Shown in pieces: positions 1-10,775 of a DNA stretch of 64,000 nucleotides. Both the position numbers and the translations under genes were made by a program. The DNA is from Catonia carolina (Eukaryota > Arthropoda > Insecta > Hemiptera > Achilidae). The DNA lies in assembly GCA_035578175.1 (NCBI GenBank), contig JAQMRL010000012.1, positions 24,047,460-24,111,459 on the forward strand, read 5' to 3'. The notes beneath the pieces are model-generated. The model had not been told where the DNA came from and made no database searches. It worked only from the letters and a program-made list of their open reading frames with translations. Each line of letters begins with the position of its first letter. Within the stretch, counting starts at the first letter, position 1.

Positions 1-32
1 ATGAACAAAACACGCATGAACTTCTAGTCTAA

Positions 33-90
33 AAAATCTGGTATGTAACACTCACACGGCTTAATCTTACCAATGTACATAATGAGAAAC
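33..90 (-). mobile_element. Family A repeat, 3' end fragment
   Basis: Reads AAAAAATCTGG, then a diverged CACTCACACG and TTACCAATGTA, which is the reverse complement of the family A 3' terminus. Only the terminal ~60 bp are recognisable before other sequence begins. Non-coding. Confidence 0.7.
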
Positions 91-123
91 ATAACGTAAT
101 GTAATCTTTTTTCAATCCCTAAT

Positions 124-415
124 GTTTGTACGTCGCAATCAGTTCAGTTTAAGAAGAATAACAACCCCATGAACCAATGATATGTATGAGGTGTAAATAA
201 GGTGTAGTTTTGTACAGACTCAGACCGACAATTCCTGAGAGAGTATTGATACTGAACCCCAACCATCAAAGTACACCGGTAACCACTGTCTAGTATTCAA
301 ACCCGTATAAAACTAGGCTACCTTTACTAGGATTGGAACCAGGAACCTTTATCTTCAAAAATAAGCTATTAAACAGCTGACTCGCGGCGACGACTTTACC
401 GCTAGACCAATCCTA
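124..415 (-). mobile_element. S2 tRNA-derived SINE
   Basis: On the minus strand the head reads GGTCTAGCGGTAAAG (A-box-like), and about 60 bp later GGTTCCAATCC, an exact match to the Pol III B-box form, at 330-340. The body then runs to about 124 with a CTGTACAAAACTACACC segment shared with copies near 12.4-12.7 kb and 34.66-34.96 kb. The tRNA-like head plus unrelated body is the classic SINE layout. I see no clear target duplication. It would be moved by a LINE in trans. Confidence 0.8.
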
Positions 416-784
416 AACAGAATTGTTAGAAGGCTCTCGATTGTTTGGGAACTAACAGACCGCAGGTAAAAAAACTAGGGATGTCTCGATTCCAAATGCG
501 ATTCCCAATACCACGGTTACTTGAAAAAATAATCGACGATAAAAAGTCGATACTGATCCTCTACTTTCGAACTGTAATAAAATGCCGTAATTTTCTAAGA
601 TACAAGATATTAAATATTAATGCAGTTGGACAATTTTTGTTTGGGGTTTAAAAAAAACTTTTCCATTTGAAAAATGTTTTCAATTGTTGTCATATTAAAT
701 AATTAATTCGACTAGGTAATCGTAATTATATACTAGAGTCTGACCGCTAGTTTTAATACAATACGGCTATCCGAAAAATTTGTC

Positions 785-1100
785 GCAGGAATAAAAATGC
801 TGAGTTTTGCCAATAATATCGTATTAGCCGAGACAAAGAAAGAACTAGAGGATATCTTAAATGAAATGGATGAGATCATGAGAAAGGATTAGGCCTACTT
901 CATAAAAATTAATAAGAGAAAACGAAAGTAATGTGCAGTAGCAAGAATGGTTTAGAAGAGATGGGAAATTTAAAAGTAAGTGACGAAAACATACAGGAAA
1001 ATGGGTAATTCTACTATCTAGAGGGTAAATTAACAAAGGAATGTAGAAACACAAATGATATCAAAAGTTGGGTTGCTCAAGCTAGAAGGGCCTTCGAAAT
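785..1100 (+). pseudogene. LINE reverse transcriptase relic (RTE-like)
   Basis: Translation in broken frames gives a segment resembling the C-terminal half of an RT palm: FANNIVLAETKKELEDIL, where the catalytic FADD appears as FANN. A stretch NGLEEMGNLKVSDENIQ and a GKLTKECRNTNDIKS-like segment follow, as seen in endonuclease-RT LINEs. Stops and small indels interrupt it. It runs directly into repeat C, so the LINE piece was truncated or C inserted beside it. RTE is the best guess for the clade and is inferred from motif style only. Confidence 0.65.
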
Positions 1101-1104
1101 GAAA

Positions 1105-1715
1105 TTATAGTCAAGTGTAGTTTAAGCTTAAATTTTAACAACGTAATTAAATTGAAGTAATTGTTGTAAGTTATTTGTTATAAGTCTAAGTTTGATAATT
1201 GTAATTAATAATTTTGTTAATAAATAATTTTGCCCATAACCGGCAAGTGGAGCGTTAAATTATCTGCACTCGATCTTTTAGTTCCAGGGCTACAAAAAAT
1301 TAGTTCTGTTTCTTATCAAATGGTCAGCATTTATCACTGAAGCATTTAAGAACAGAAGAGATAGAGGTGTAAAAAAAACTAGTCAGAATTATCTCCTCTG
1401 AGAGTAATGAATTTAATTATACAGCCAGACCCTGGGGTAAATGAAGTGAAGGTGGCATTTACAGGATTGAAAGTATATTCTTTTCGAGGGGGGCCTAGCA
1501 TGCTGATAAGCATAGACTACCTTTCCACTCAATGAGAAAGTCAGTGGTAAGCCACTTCACTCCTCCTTTTACTTAGTGAAGCCTCTAGAAGTTCAAACCA
1601 GCCTTTCGCTTGAGGACCTAAACAACAAATAAATAATTGAGTAAGTTTAAAGAACATTCTTTATTATTTATTATACCCGGATCCCAAACGAACCTAGGCT
1701 TACGTGTTACTACAT
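1105..1715 (+). repeat. Repeat C copy 1 (LTR-like), interrupted by a SINE
   Basis: The outer parts (1105-1229 and 1628-1715) match the right halves of the copies ending at 29146 and 35545: AGTTTAAG..., then TTATTTATTATACCC, CGAACCTAGG and a GTGTTAC end. A complete S1 SINE splits the copy. The left half with the TATA-like region is missing here. Confidence 0.7.
1230..1627 (+). mobile_element. S1 SINE-like element, complete, with target duplication
   Basis: Starts near GCCCATAAC and ends in CTAAACAACAACA-type tail sequence. An 11-bp direct repeat, AATAAATAATT, flanks it at 1219-1229 and 1628-1638, so it inserted by a LINE-style mechanism into repeat C. Internal landmarks shared by all copies are GCACTCGATCT, GAGTTATCTCCTCTGAGAG, GAATGAAGTGAAGGTG, a GGCATGCTGATAAGCATAC-like stretch, CACTTCACTCCTC and GCCTTTCG. 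No coding capacity. Confidence 0.85.
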
Positions 1716-1716
1716 A

Positions 1717-2690
1717 TATCGATAATTTTTCTTTAAATTTAACTATTATATCATCATATTGCAGGAAACATTACGCAGTACTTTTGGGTTTCACCAGCAG
1801 AGCAGAACTATGAAAATATTTTCTGAGATACAATACTTACAACGCGTGTTGTATGTTTTACAAAACAGGACATCCCAAAGTTTTGTATTGTTCTTTTTGA
1901 TTTTATTTTCATCTCTTTAACCATTGTATCAGTAAAATACTAGAATCTAAATATTACATAACAATATTCTTAATTAAACAAAAAAATCAATAATGAAATG
2001 TGTTTAATAAACGGGAGAAATGTTCACAGGGAATTCCTTAAATATATCATTAAATTAATGTAAACTGTAAAACACACATACATATTATCTCATAGGTATT
2101 AAGTTAGTAATAAAAAATATATATAAGGCACATCTACAGGTTGTCCAAAAAGCATAATGGTCTATAGAGTTTTAAATCGTTTGGTAAAATTAAAGATTTA
2201 AAAGCTGAATTACAAAAATAGTTCATTATTGTTGGTCGGGAAAACAAGAAAAAAATCACTTTAAAACTGTGAATTCAGAAGTTGATCTTTAGATTCGGGA
2301 GAGCTGGGTTTGAACAAAAGGCACTAAATTAACCTATGATATTTAAAACACCACAATATTGTACAGGTTGTACTTTGGCTTCCAGCTTGTTAACTGTATA
2401 AAACTTTCAAAATCTTATGAATTGAGTCAGTAATGAGAAAGTTCTTAAGAGAATTTATCGCTAATAACACGAGGACATCATGAAAAATTGGGATAAGTAC
2501 CGTTAATTCTGAAGGACATCACTAAGAGAAAGATTGAGGAACAACAGGACCCGAACAGAAGAAGATTTTCCTGGCTAGTGAACCATGGAAAGTGGTACAG
2601 CAACACATTCTTAGAGCTTTTCATAATAGAAGTAAACATGCATAGACATAATATGAGCAACATTCAACATGTTCAATAAATAGTATCAGG
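1717..2690. other. AT-rich DNA, no gene recognised
   Basis: No long reading frame, no recognised repeat and no RNA gene. It ends at the GAA/GGA tract. Confidence 0.5.
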
Positions 2691-2691
2691 A

Positions 2692-2957
2692 ACAGAAGGA
2701 GAAGGAGGAGGAGGAGGAGGAGGAGGAGGAGAAGAAGAAAACGAATAGGAGGAGGAAAAAGATAAAGAAGAATAGGAGGAAAATGAAGAGGAAGAAGAGA
2801 AGGTGGAAGAGGAATGCGAAGAAGAAGTAAGAGTAAGAAGAAGAAGAATGAGTAAGAAGAAGAGTATAAGTAAGAAGTAAGAAGAGTAAGTTTTTTCATA
2901 TACATATGAAAAAACGAAGAAGAAGCAAGAGGAGGAGATGAGGAGGAGGAGCAGAAA
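2692..2957. repeat. Polypurine (GAA/GGA)n tract
   Basis: About 260 bp almost entirely of A and G on this strand, with a (GGA)n core near 2704-2732 and mixed GAA/GGAA after it. A short AT-rich break falls at 2889-2906. Leucine- or serine-rich ORFs across it are artefacts of the repeat. Confidence 0.9.
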
Positions 2958-3011
2958 ATTTTCTATTTACGTCTGACTGTTTTTGCACATTACTGTTAAT
3001 GCAAACAATGA

Positions 3012-3950
3012 GAAATGGTAGATGAACGAAATAGGGAATACGACTGCACAAACTATCATATTTATTTCCATATCCAGGAAACAGTTCCAAAAATTTGATC
3101 CATAAGAAAAACAGCACGAATTACCAATCATTGATAGATCCTAAGTCTATAGAACATCACTGTGTTCATCCTGAGGGTAAAAATAACGGCACTAACTTAA
3201 CATGACATAAAATAATACTCTGTATTGAACAATTATTATATACATGAAACGATAGAAGAAATGAACCTCTTATAAGCGATGACCTAAGAAATTGAATTAT
3301 TAATTAAATTTCAATAAAGCCTAATAATTTATAGGTTTAATTAATCTAAAGATTTAATTTTATTAATTAAAAGAAGGATTCCAATGTTAATCTCTTATTG
3401 AAATACTATAACAAGATATTTTAATTCGGTGTAAGTTATTCTATCTATATATTTTAATTGATGTATTATGTAATGAATCTAATTCTTTATCTGTCATTGA
3501 TTTTTCTTTTCGGTAAAAACTAAACCGTTATATCATATCATATAAAAATTCTATCAAAAATTAATACTGTGATTAGTTCTTCATGTAACCGGGTGTCGAT
3601 AAAAGTATGTGAACATCAAAATAATAATTGTATTAATCCATTTTTTCTGCTTTATCCTATTCTTCTCTGTAAGTTAAGAGGATGAGAAGACCTGGAAAAG
3701 GAAAATAAACGATTAAAAGAAACTATAAAAATTCCTTACAATGTACATATTTTCACTTGGTGAGATACCCGGTTCGAAACACAGGTTTCATCTTTCATTT
3801 TACGTACTAGGCAGGGTGGTGGACCGTCATCAGTTCTTTTTAACTGTGTGCTGTAGAAAGTTATTTAGGAATGAGAATTGGAATTTTCCAATTAAGGATT
3901 GGTAAACCAAGTTCACAATAATATAGGACCAAAGAACGGTATAAAATAAA
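3012..3950. other. AT-rich DNA, no gene recognised
   Basis: Diverse AT-rich sequence. At 3771 it has CCCGGTTCGAAAC, a weak B-box-like match with no convincing A box. Nothing else could be supported. Confidence 0.4.
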
Positions 3951-3954
3951 CTGT

Positions 3955-4850
3955 CTTGGTTTTGAAGACGTCCTAGCAATCGTTTCTAGGAACAGGGAAA
4001 CAGCAATAGAACAAATCAACGTGTTAAAAGAACAAACAGAAAAAGCAGGACTTCAGATCTCCTTCTAAAAAACTAAATACAGAAGGAACATCAAAACAGC
4101 CTCGCGTAACTGGAAAACACAATATGGAAAAATTGAAAATTTGATGGCTAAGTACTTTGGGAAGATAATTCTACCAAAGACCAGCGATAAGGAAGCTAAA
4201 TACAACAGACGAGGAAAGATAATCGGTGCACTTTGAGGAAATCAGCACTTATACGCGTATAAGCCAAGATTAGACATTACAACACTGTGATAAAACCTGT
4301 GTGTCTGTACGCGAGTGAGAGCCTTAGAATGACCGGGAAGGCTGGTCTAAAGAGAAGCTGATAAATTTGAGAGAAAGATCCTCCGCAAGATAACAGGTCC
4401 GAATATGTATTAAACAAAATACAAATTACGAGATCGAGAAGGAAAATGTAAGTTGTGCAACGAAAATGAACATGCGGAAACGATTAGAAAAAGAAGATTA
4501 AAATTCTACGGACACCTGCATGGAATGCATGACTAAACAAATTTTTAAGACACTAAACCGTAGACTAAGGTGTCGGTAAAACGGGTTAAAGAAGTCTAAA
4601 AGGATATTGAGGAAACCGGAATAAACCGAGAAAACTTAATGAACCGAACTAAATTCAAACACCTAATTACGGACTTAAAGGGCTTCCATGAATAGCAAAA
4701 ACAAAACACCGGGCGGACAGAAGAATTGGAAAACGTACACTGACAAAATATGCTGATAATGTGAGCTCCAAAAAGAGCTTTCATAAACGTCTAAAGTCAC
4801 ATCACGTGGACTAAAATTGTTTCTATACGAAAAACAATTTAATCGGTATA
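3955..4850 (+). pseudogene. RTE-like LINE, RT and C-terminal relic with 3' UTR
   Basis: One broken frame reads FEDVLAIVSRN (a decayed FADDLAIVSRN palm motif), then AIEQINVLKEQTEKAGLQIS, KTQYGKIEN and, further on, CKLCNENEHAET and RRLKFYGHLHGM. The C..C...H and KFYGHL segments are typical of the C-terminal end of RTE/CR1-type endonuclease-RT proteins. Several stops and shifts make it dead. The end (about 4735-4850) matches in reverse the sequence at 42715-42835, so the shared 3' UTR is included. Related pieces lie at 27935-28308 and 42715-43452. Confidence 0.8.
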
Positions 4851-4931
4851 AAAGTCTCACGATGAATATCTATCTAGTGACACTCCATGAAACATCATTG
4901 TTTGCACACGTTCTAGGATATATGTTGTAGA

Positions 4932-5177
4932 GTGCCGTGCGACACTCTTTCGAGGCAGTGGCGCTTTGATGTCGTACATGAGTACATTGCTACATGTGTA
5001 CATTTGTTGTTTGTACATGAGTATTGCTTCGAGAAAAATGGGACTTACTCTAAAACGAACCTGATACGCTACGCTTCCCGTCAGGGTTGGATACGTCCGT
5101 TCGTACTATGTAGGAGAGTGACTACGACACCCCGTCGGGATAGTGGCACTACGATCTCGGTGATTACCAATCAATGA
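4932..5177 (+). other. 81-codon open frame, unrecognised
   Basis: This frame lies in a slightly GC-richer stretch (4925-5240). The protein shows no motif, signal peptide or membrane segment that I recognise. Its codons follow a repetitive GTACATGAGTA-type sequence (4975-5022), which argues for chance. There are no splice or promoter signals I can support. Confidence 0.1.
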
Positions 5178-5901
5178 GGCCGAAGGAATCGAGCCTACAT
5201 AAGTACTACGTAAAGAGGAGCGCCCCACGGCTCACACTGCAGCCACTGTTCAGGTTTGGCTTTTTAGAGTATTGGTTCTTTTAGATAGTGGACACGTCTA
5301 ATAGCAGAGATCCGAGGTTTAATTCAAGTATCTGAGAGGGGTGTTGGAGGTAGCCAGCTCATGTAAAGTGTAACAACAAGACAATCAATTGTAATTTAAT
5401 TAGACAGATCAATATCGATTAAAAGAAACCTGAAACACACCATCAAAGTTGAAGGCACAAGAGAGTTTCGTCTTACAAAAACCAACTTCGTTAGGTTATC
5501 AAAAAATTACTTTTAATTTCGGAAAGCTTCTTGGATAAATTACAAAAAAAACGAATTGAGAATTAATTAAAAATTCTAAACGCATGAGGTATCATTATCT
5601 AAATTAATCGAATTAAAAGATTAAACAATCAACGTTAAAAGTTCATGTCTGTTAATTGAATAGATATTTACAAATTAAAGACCACCAACAGATCAGTCCA
5701 AATGAGAAAGGGAAATTTATTTAAATTATTAAGTAGAGTTAATAGGTGTAAGTAGAAGTTGTTGTACCTAAAGATACCACACATGGACCAGTATTATCTA
5801 AGTAATACTAACGCAGTGTTCACCAACTGGCGGACCGCGGCCGTGTCCGGAACACCAACTAATTTCTTTCGGACCGCGAGCTTTACAAAATATTTTTTTT
5901 T

Positions 5902-6284
5902 ACTTTCTCTTGCCCTACCTACACGAATATATAAGAAAGGAAAGTTTTGTTTTGATGTCGATTTTTCTAAATCGATTTTTCACTGGATAAACACGTTACA
6001 GGCCCCCAAACCCAAAAAATACATGTTTTTAGCGATGGGTCTGTGTGCGTGTAAACAAAATATATCAAGAATGGAATAGCGTATGAAGTTCAATCTTAAA
6101 ACTTCATTACGTACCACTACGGGACCTGACACGAACATTTTCATCAAAATCAGTCAATCGGAAGTAGTAGTTGTTTCGTGCAATTTTCTCAAAAACGGCA
6201 CCTACGTTTTTTTTTCTTAAATCACCTTATCTATTACATTTTTATGCTCTACAAGATAGGGTCAGTGTTTCACGCCAGATATTT
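5902..6284 (+). mobile_element. Family A repeat, internally deleted copy
   Basis: Has the 5' start ACTTTCTCTTGCCC and the usual left part through CTCTACAAGATAGGG at about 6248-6261. It then jumps directly to the 3' hairpin AGTGTTTCACGCCAGAT. The whole right half, including both CTACAACTTT hairpins, is missing, so it is a short deletion derivative. Confidence 0.8.
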
Positions 6285-6344
6285 TATTGAACGAAAATTT
6301 GATGCTGCAGCTGGATAGATGGCCTATGTCGTGAAGAGAAGAAA

Positions 6345-6412
6345 AAGTATCTGGAACCTTACAAATTGCAGTAAAAGGCAGTTTAGCGTTCTAACCACTA
6401 CGCCACAAAAAC
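6345..6412 (-). mobile_element. tRNA-like SINE head (S3)
   Basis: The minus strand reads GTGGCGTAGTGGTTAGAACG, a very good Pol III A box (plus positions 6395-6405), followed by AAGGTTCCAGATAC as a degraded B box. The acceptor ends do not pair as a tRNA, so this is a SINE head rather than a tRNA gene. It resembles the element at 56059-56250. Confidence 0.6.
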
Positions 6413-7240
6413 TTTTCTCTTCTTGTTTTATAAATTTTTGCTATCAACCCACTTCCTTTGTTAAATGACAGTAATGATACATTTTTCAAAATTACACACA
6501 ATATTGTACTTAACTTAAAAATTGAATGTACCTAAATGTACAATTTTTTTCCTAAAAACCTTAACTTTGGTATTTTTTGCACTTAAATCAACCGCTTCCT
6601 GTGTTTAATGATAATAACACCTTTACTAAAATACAGAGGTGAAACGTTTGAAAATATAATACTGATCACAAAAAAATAAAACTGTTTACTACAAAGATAA
6701 TCGTTCGCAAAAACTTACTGTTCATTGCGCTCCGTTAATGATTAGGCAATTTTATACTCCTTAAAAAGTTCCGCTCTTTTGATATGATCAGTTATTTTGG
6801 TACCTGGGTTCGTTTGTTAGGTGGGTCGTTTAGTTAGCCCGCGGTCTTTATAAAAGGATACCGAATAGTACCGCATAATCACAATATTAAGGGTAACCGC
6901 TATCCCCTTTCAAAATCTTCTCGTCATTATCAATCTTCCTTTTTCATTCTATTTCTCTCACTCTCTCGCTCTGTTATTGGTTGATTCGTAATCTCATTTT
7001 AAAAGGCGTATTTTGAATAGGCGTGGCTACATCACTTGTTTCTTTCGTTTATTCAGAGTCCGATATTTCTTGTTGATGACTTATATATAAGTCATCAAAA
7101 TATTATGTAGGTATTAAGAAAATATTATGTTTGATTACCGCAGAAGAAAGCTGCATATTTCTTGCAATTTTTGTTGTTATACCTACGGGACATCAAAAAA
7201 GACACTTTCAAAATTTTGGCCCATATGAATTTCATTTTAT
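6413..7240. other. AT-rich DNA, no gene recognised
   Basis: Contains a short CTCTCACTCTCTCGCTCT run (about 6955-6972) and the long palindrome reported separately. No coding evidence. Confidence 0.4.
7073..7098. repeat. Perfect 26-bp palindrome
   Basis: Each half is TTGATGACTTATA or its inverse, with no spacer. Each arm carries TGACTTA/TAAGTCA, close to a bZIP half-site. It lies outside the recognised elements. Confidence 0.75.
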
Positions 7241-7244
7241 TTTT

Positions 7245-7954
7245 ACTTTCTCTTGCCTATATGCATATATAGGTAGAAATTATTGTTTTCGTGTCGATTT
7301 TTCGAAATTGAGTTTTCACCGGATGTACACGTTTTCAGACCCCCTGAACCCAAAAAATTATGTCTTTAGCGATTGGTCGGTGTTAGTGGGTGTTTGTGAA
7401 CAGAATATCTCGGAACGGAACTTCATACGAGCTTGAACTTAAGTTAGATACTACTATCGGACCCGACACGAACATTTACATCAAAATCGTCAACCGGAAG
7501 TAGTAGTTTATTCGTGTTATTTTTCACGTTTTTGCTATTTTCTCAAAAATGTCTCCTGCGATTTTTTTAAAAATCGCCTCATTTACTAAATATTTATGCT
7601 CTACAAGATAGGATAAGCGCCATGTTCGCTGAAATTCTTGGAAAGGCTGTTTTATCGTTAAAAAATTGTTTTTTAAGATTGCGGGTTTAATATGCATTTT
7701 AGCGCAAAAATGTAAATAAAAATTGTAGAGAATTTAAAACCCTACAACTTTTATTCCAATTCCGATTTCTTTAAGATTTCAGCCTCAGTATGCATTTTAC
7801 GACAAAAGTGTATGTAATAAAATTTATAGGAAATTAAAAGATCTACAACATTTATTTAGAGTTTTCTAATGTTTTATTACTAATGTTGGGTTGTATTGTT
7901 AATTATTTGTATTGGCAAGAGAAAGTTATGTGAGTGTTTCACACCAGATTTTTT
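7245..7954 (+). mobile_element. Family A repeat, both ends present
   Basis: Runs from ACTTTCTCTTGCCTATATG to GTTTCACACCAGATTTTT. The central CCGGAAGTAGTAG block, the CTCTACAAGATAGG block and the CTACAACTTTTAT hairpin are all present, but much of the second internal half is lost. Non-coding. Confidence 0.85.
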
Positions 7955-7967
7955 AAATTTATTTATT

Positions 7968-8065
7968 TCTCTGGCCCTGTAAGAAGAGTATACTATAAGG
8001 AAACAAAGTATTGTTTTCATGTCAAATTTTTGATATTGTTTTCACCAGAAGTACACGTTTTCAAT
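7968..8065 (+). mobile_element. Family A 5' fragment cut by a SINE
   Basis: Matches the first ~100 bp of family A (AAAGTATTGTTTTCATGTC, then TACACGTTTTCA) and stops where an S1 element begins. The remainder of the copy is not found on the far side of the SINE. Confidence 0.65.
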
Positions 8066-8066
8066 G

Positions 8067-8448
8067 CCCATAACAGGCAGGTGGAGTGTTAAATTATTTG
8101 CACTCGATCTCCTAGACCCAGGGCTAAAAAGGAAAGTTCTGTTTCTTATCACATGGTCAGCCTATTATATGAAGCATTTAAGAACAGAAGAGGTAGAGAA
8201 AGGCAGTCACAGTTATCTCCTCTGAGAGTAATGAATTACATTATTTAGCCAGATCCGGTGGTGAATGAAGTGAAAGTGTCATTAGCATGGTGGAAAGTAG
8301 ATGCTTTTTGGAGGGCCCGGTACGGTGATGAGCATACTTTTCCATTCGGTGAGAAAGGCGTTTATTAACATCTCACTCCTCGTTTTACTTAGTAAAGCCT
8401 TTAGAGGTTCGAACCAGCTTCTCGGCTGATGACCTAAACAGCAACAGG
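8067..8448 (+). mobile_element. S1 SINE-like element
   Basis: Full length: GCCCATAACAGGCAGG, GCACTCGATCTCC, GTTATCTCCTCTGAGAG, GAATGAAGTGAAAGTGTC and GAGGTTCGAACCAGC, ending ACCTAAACAGCAACAG. GGTTCGAACC looks like a B box but lies near the 3' end, so the origin of the head is unclear. No target duplication is visible. Confidence 0.8.
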
Positions 8449-8449
8449 G

Positions 8450-9460
8450 TAAAAGTAACTTATACATAATTAAAGTTGTAGGAAACTAATATACCTACCT
8501 ATTTTATTCCAAATATATTAGTATCAAATAGTGACTTTCTGTAATTTGCTCATTTAACGTTCTAATTAAATAAGCCGTAAGGAACAGGGAGAAGCCTAAT
8601 CTTTGATAACAAGAAGAATAAGAATAAGAAATACATAATGTAATTGATAAATAAATTGAACATGTATCATTGTTATTTTATTACTAACCTAATGTGGGTT
8701 TTACAGGTTTATAAGGAAGTGAGGAAACCTTCCCACCTAACTTTTCTCTCATTTCTGAGCAGTTTAGGGCGCGTTATCATGCAAGACAATCACACACCTC
8801 TTGAGAAATACTTTTGATAGCTACAGTATTACAATTATATTTACATTAAAGTAATAGAAACAACAATCCAACATAGTAATTTTATTAAAACCCTACCAAA
8901 ATTATTTCAACAAAATGAAACTGAAGGTTTACAAAAGTTACCCACAAATTAGTTAACAGAAAAAAACACTTATAAAAAGTTATTTTAAAATAAAAAAAAC
9001 ATTTCTAGCAAGTCATTTTTAGATATAAAAAATTAAAAATGAATAAAATAAGGGATGATTTGCTTGAGGGTATGAATCCGATAAAGACAACCTCTATTTT
9101 ACGCTTTAAGGGATGAATAAGCATAAATAGGTCAAATAATATGGTGTAGGCCTTATGGGGTATAAAAAAATCAGATTGCCAATGAAATAAACCTTTCTTA
9201 GTAGTAAATTCTTTTTTGGAATTATTTTTTGGAACTACAAAATTAGAGGCAAACTATACTAATTTTCTAGTAAATTAGAAATTTATAAAAATGTTTTGTA
9301 TAATAAATAAATTTAAAATTTAAGTTATAAATTTTTATTATATAAATTCAATTATTAATTTATTATATTATAATACTATAAATATATTATAATTTATGTT
9401 AGGTCTATAAATTATATACCTACTAATATTATAATTATAAGTATAAATTATATAATTATA
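8450..9460. other. Very AT-rich DNA
   Basis: No gene recognised. Positions 9290-9475 are almost pure A/T (TATAATTATA-type) and end in the poly(T) that marks the 3' end of the adjoining LINE. Confidence 0.5.
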
Positions 9461-10690
9461 TTTTTTTTTTTTTTACTTAAATAGATTAAAACTAGTCTAA
9501 AAGACCAACCATTAATTTTTCGTGCATTTATCTTAAAAACTAAATACTTCAGTTATATAATCTATTCAACAATGTTTTATATCTTAACACTAAAATGTAC
9601 GTAAAACTATTCACTACTTTTGCACTTCTCACTGCTTACTTTAACACATCACACTGTATAGTTACACTAGTTCGAAGGACTTCTTCCTCTTAAACCTTCT
9701 AGGAACATTTTTATTATCAAGAAGTTGAATTGATTCAGAATTGATGTGGCCATGTAGACAAGTTTCATGTTTGACAGCAAATCTTCTTATCTCACTGGAC
9801 ACAAAAGGGATGCCAAGATCTCTATGCAGATCACTATTCCTAACGTACCAAGGGGCATTAACCATAGCTCTCAGTATGTTTTTCTGAAACGTCTGTATAA
9901 TCCTTATCTGACTTTCTTTGACGCAACCCCAAAGTTGTATACCATAAATCCAGATGGGTTTTAAAATTTGATTATAGATTGTTACTTTATTACGGAGAGG
10001 CAGCTGCGATTAACTTCGCAGTATCCAATATAGTTTCCTATATCTGAGGCCCATCTCAGCTCTTTTTATCTTAATGTGCTCCTTCCATTTCAGTTTCGTA
10101 CCTAGTCATTCCAAAATATTTTGCAGTGTTCGCATTAAGTACAACAATGTTTCCATTTATGGTGACTGATAAAGGACTGCAATATTTTTATTGGTGAAAT
10201 TAATATGTTCAGATTTTCGCTCGTTCAGTTTTATTCTCCATTTCATTGTCTAGTGAAATAAAATCTAATCGCATGCACGCTGGAGCCTGGTTGATGTTTC
10301 GGTTTGATTTGGATCCACTGTCAACAGAGCCGTGTCGTCTGCAAATGTTGTAACTGTAACTCCACCTACTTGAGGGATGTCACTTGTGTATATAAGGTAC
10401 AATAATGGTCTTAAGACACTTCCTTGAGGAACACCGGCTCGAATTTCTTTCAGTTTTAAATATTTATTTTTTTGTTTTATTTGGAACAATCTATCTGCTA
10501 AGTAGGAAGACAGCAGCTTCACGTATTGCTTTGGTAGGAATGAATTAATCTATTTAATAAACCCTTATTCCAGACTTTGTCGAACACCTGTGCTACATCC
10601 AGAAAAATTTCATTACCGATTTTAGAGTATTTTTTTGTAATTTTTTCGTTAAAGGACATTTTGGAATATGTAAAGTAATTTTAGATACCT
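9461..10690 (-). pseudogene. Jockey-like LINE, 5'-truncated ORF2 relic with poly(A)
   Basis: Read on the minus strand, pieces of a Jockey-type reverse transcriptase follow in order. EIFLDVAQVFDKVWNKGLL lies near 10570-10615. RAGVPQGSVLRPLLYLIYTSD and TTFADDTALL lie within the open piece 10265-10522, where the catalytic FADD is intact. A KYFGM (usually KYLG) piece follows, then the C-terminal NAPWYVRNSDLHRDLGIPF piece at 9662-9865. Frameshifts and stops separate the blocks. The 14-base poly(T) at 9461-9474 is the poly(A) tail on the minus strand. The 5' half (endonuclease, ORF1) is missing, as expected for incomplete target-primed reverse transcription. It is a diverged relative of the two copies at 59.5-62.4 kb. 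Confidence 0.85.
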
Positions 10691-10775
10691 CTAAATGCTG
10701 TTTATGCAACCATTATCAGTATTGTTTCACTGTAAGCTTTTCTCTTTTCTTCCATCCATTTATTTTTTTATGATT

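Noticed and set aside
3771..3783. B-box-like CCCGGTTCGAAAC as a SINE
   Set aside because: No A box at the right distance and no shared body with other copies.
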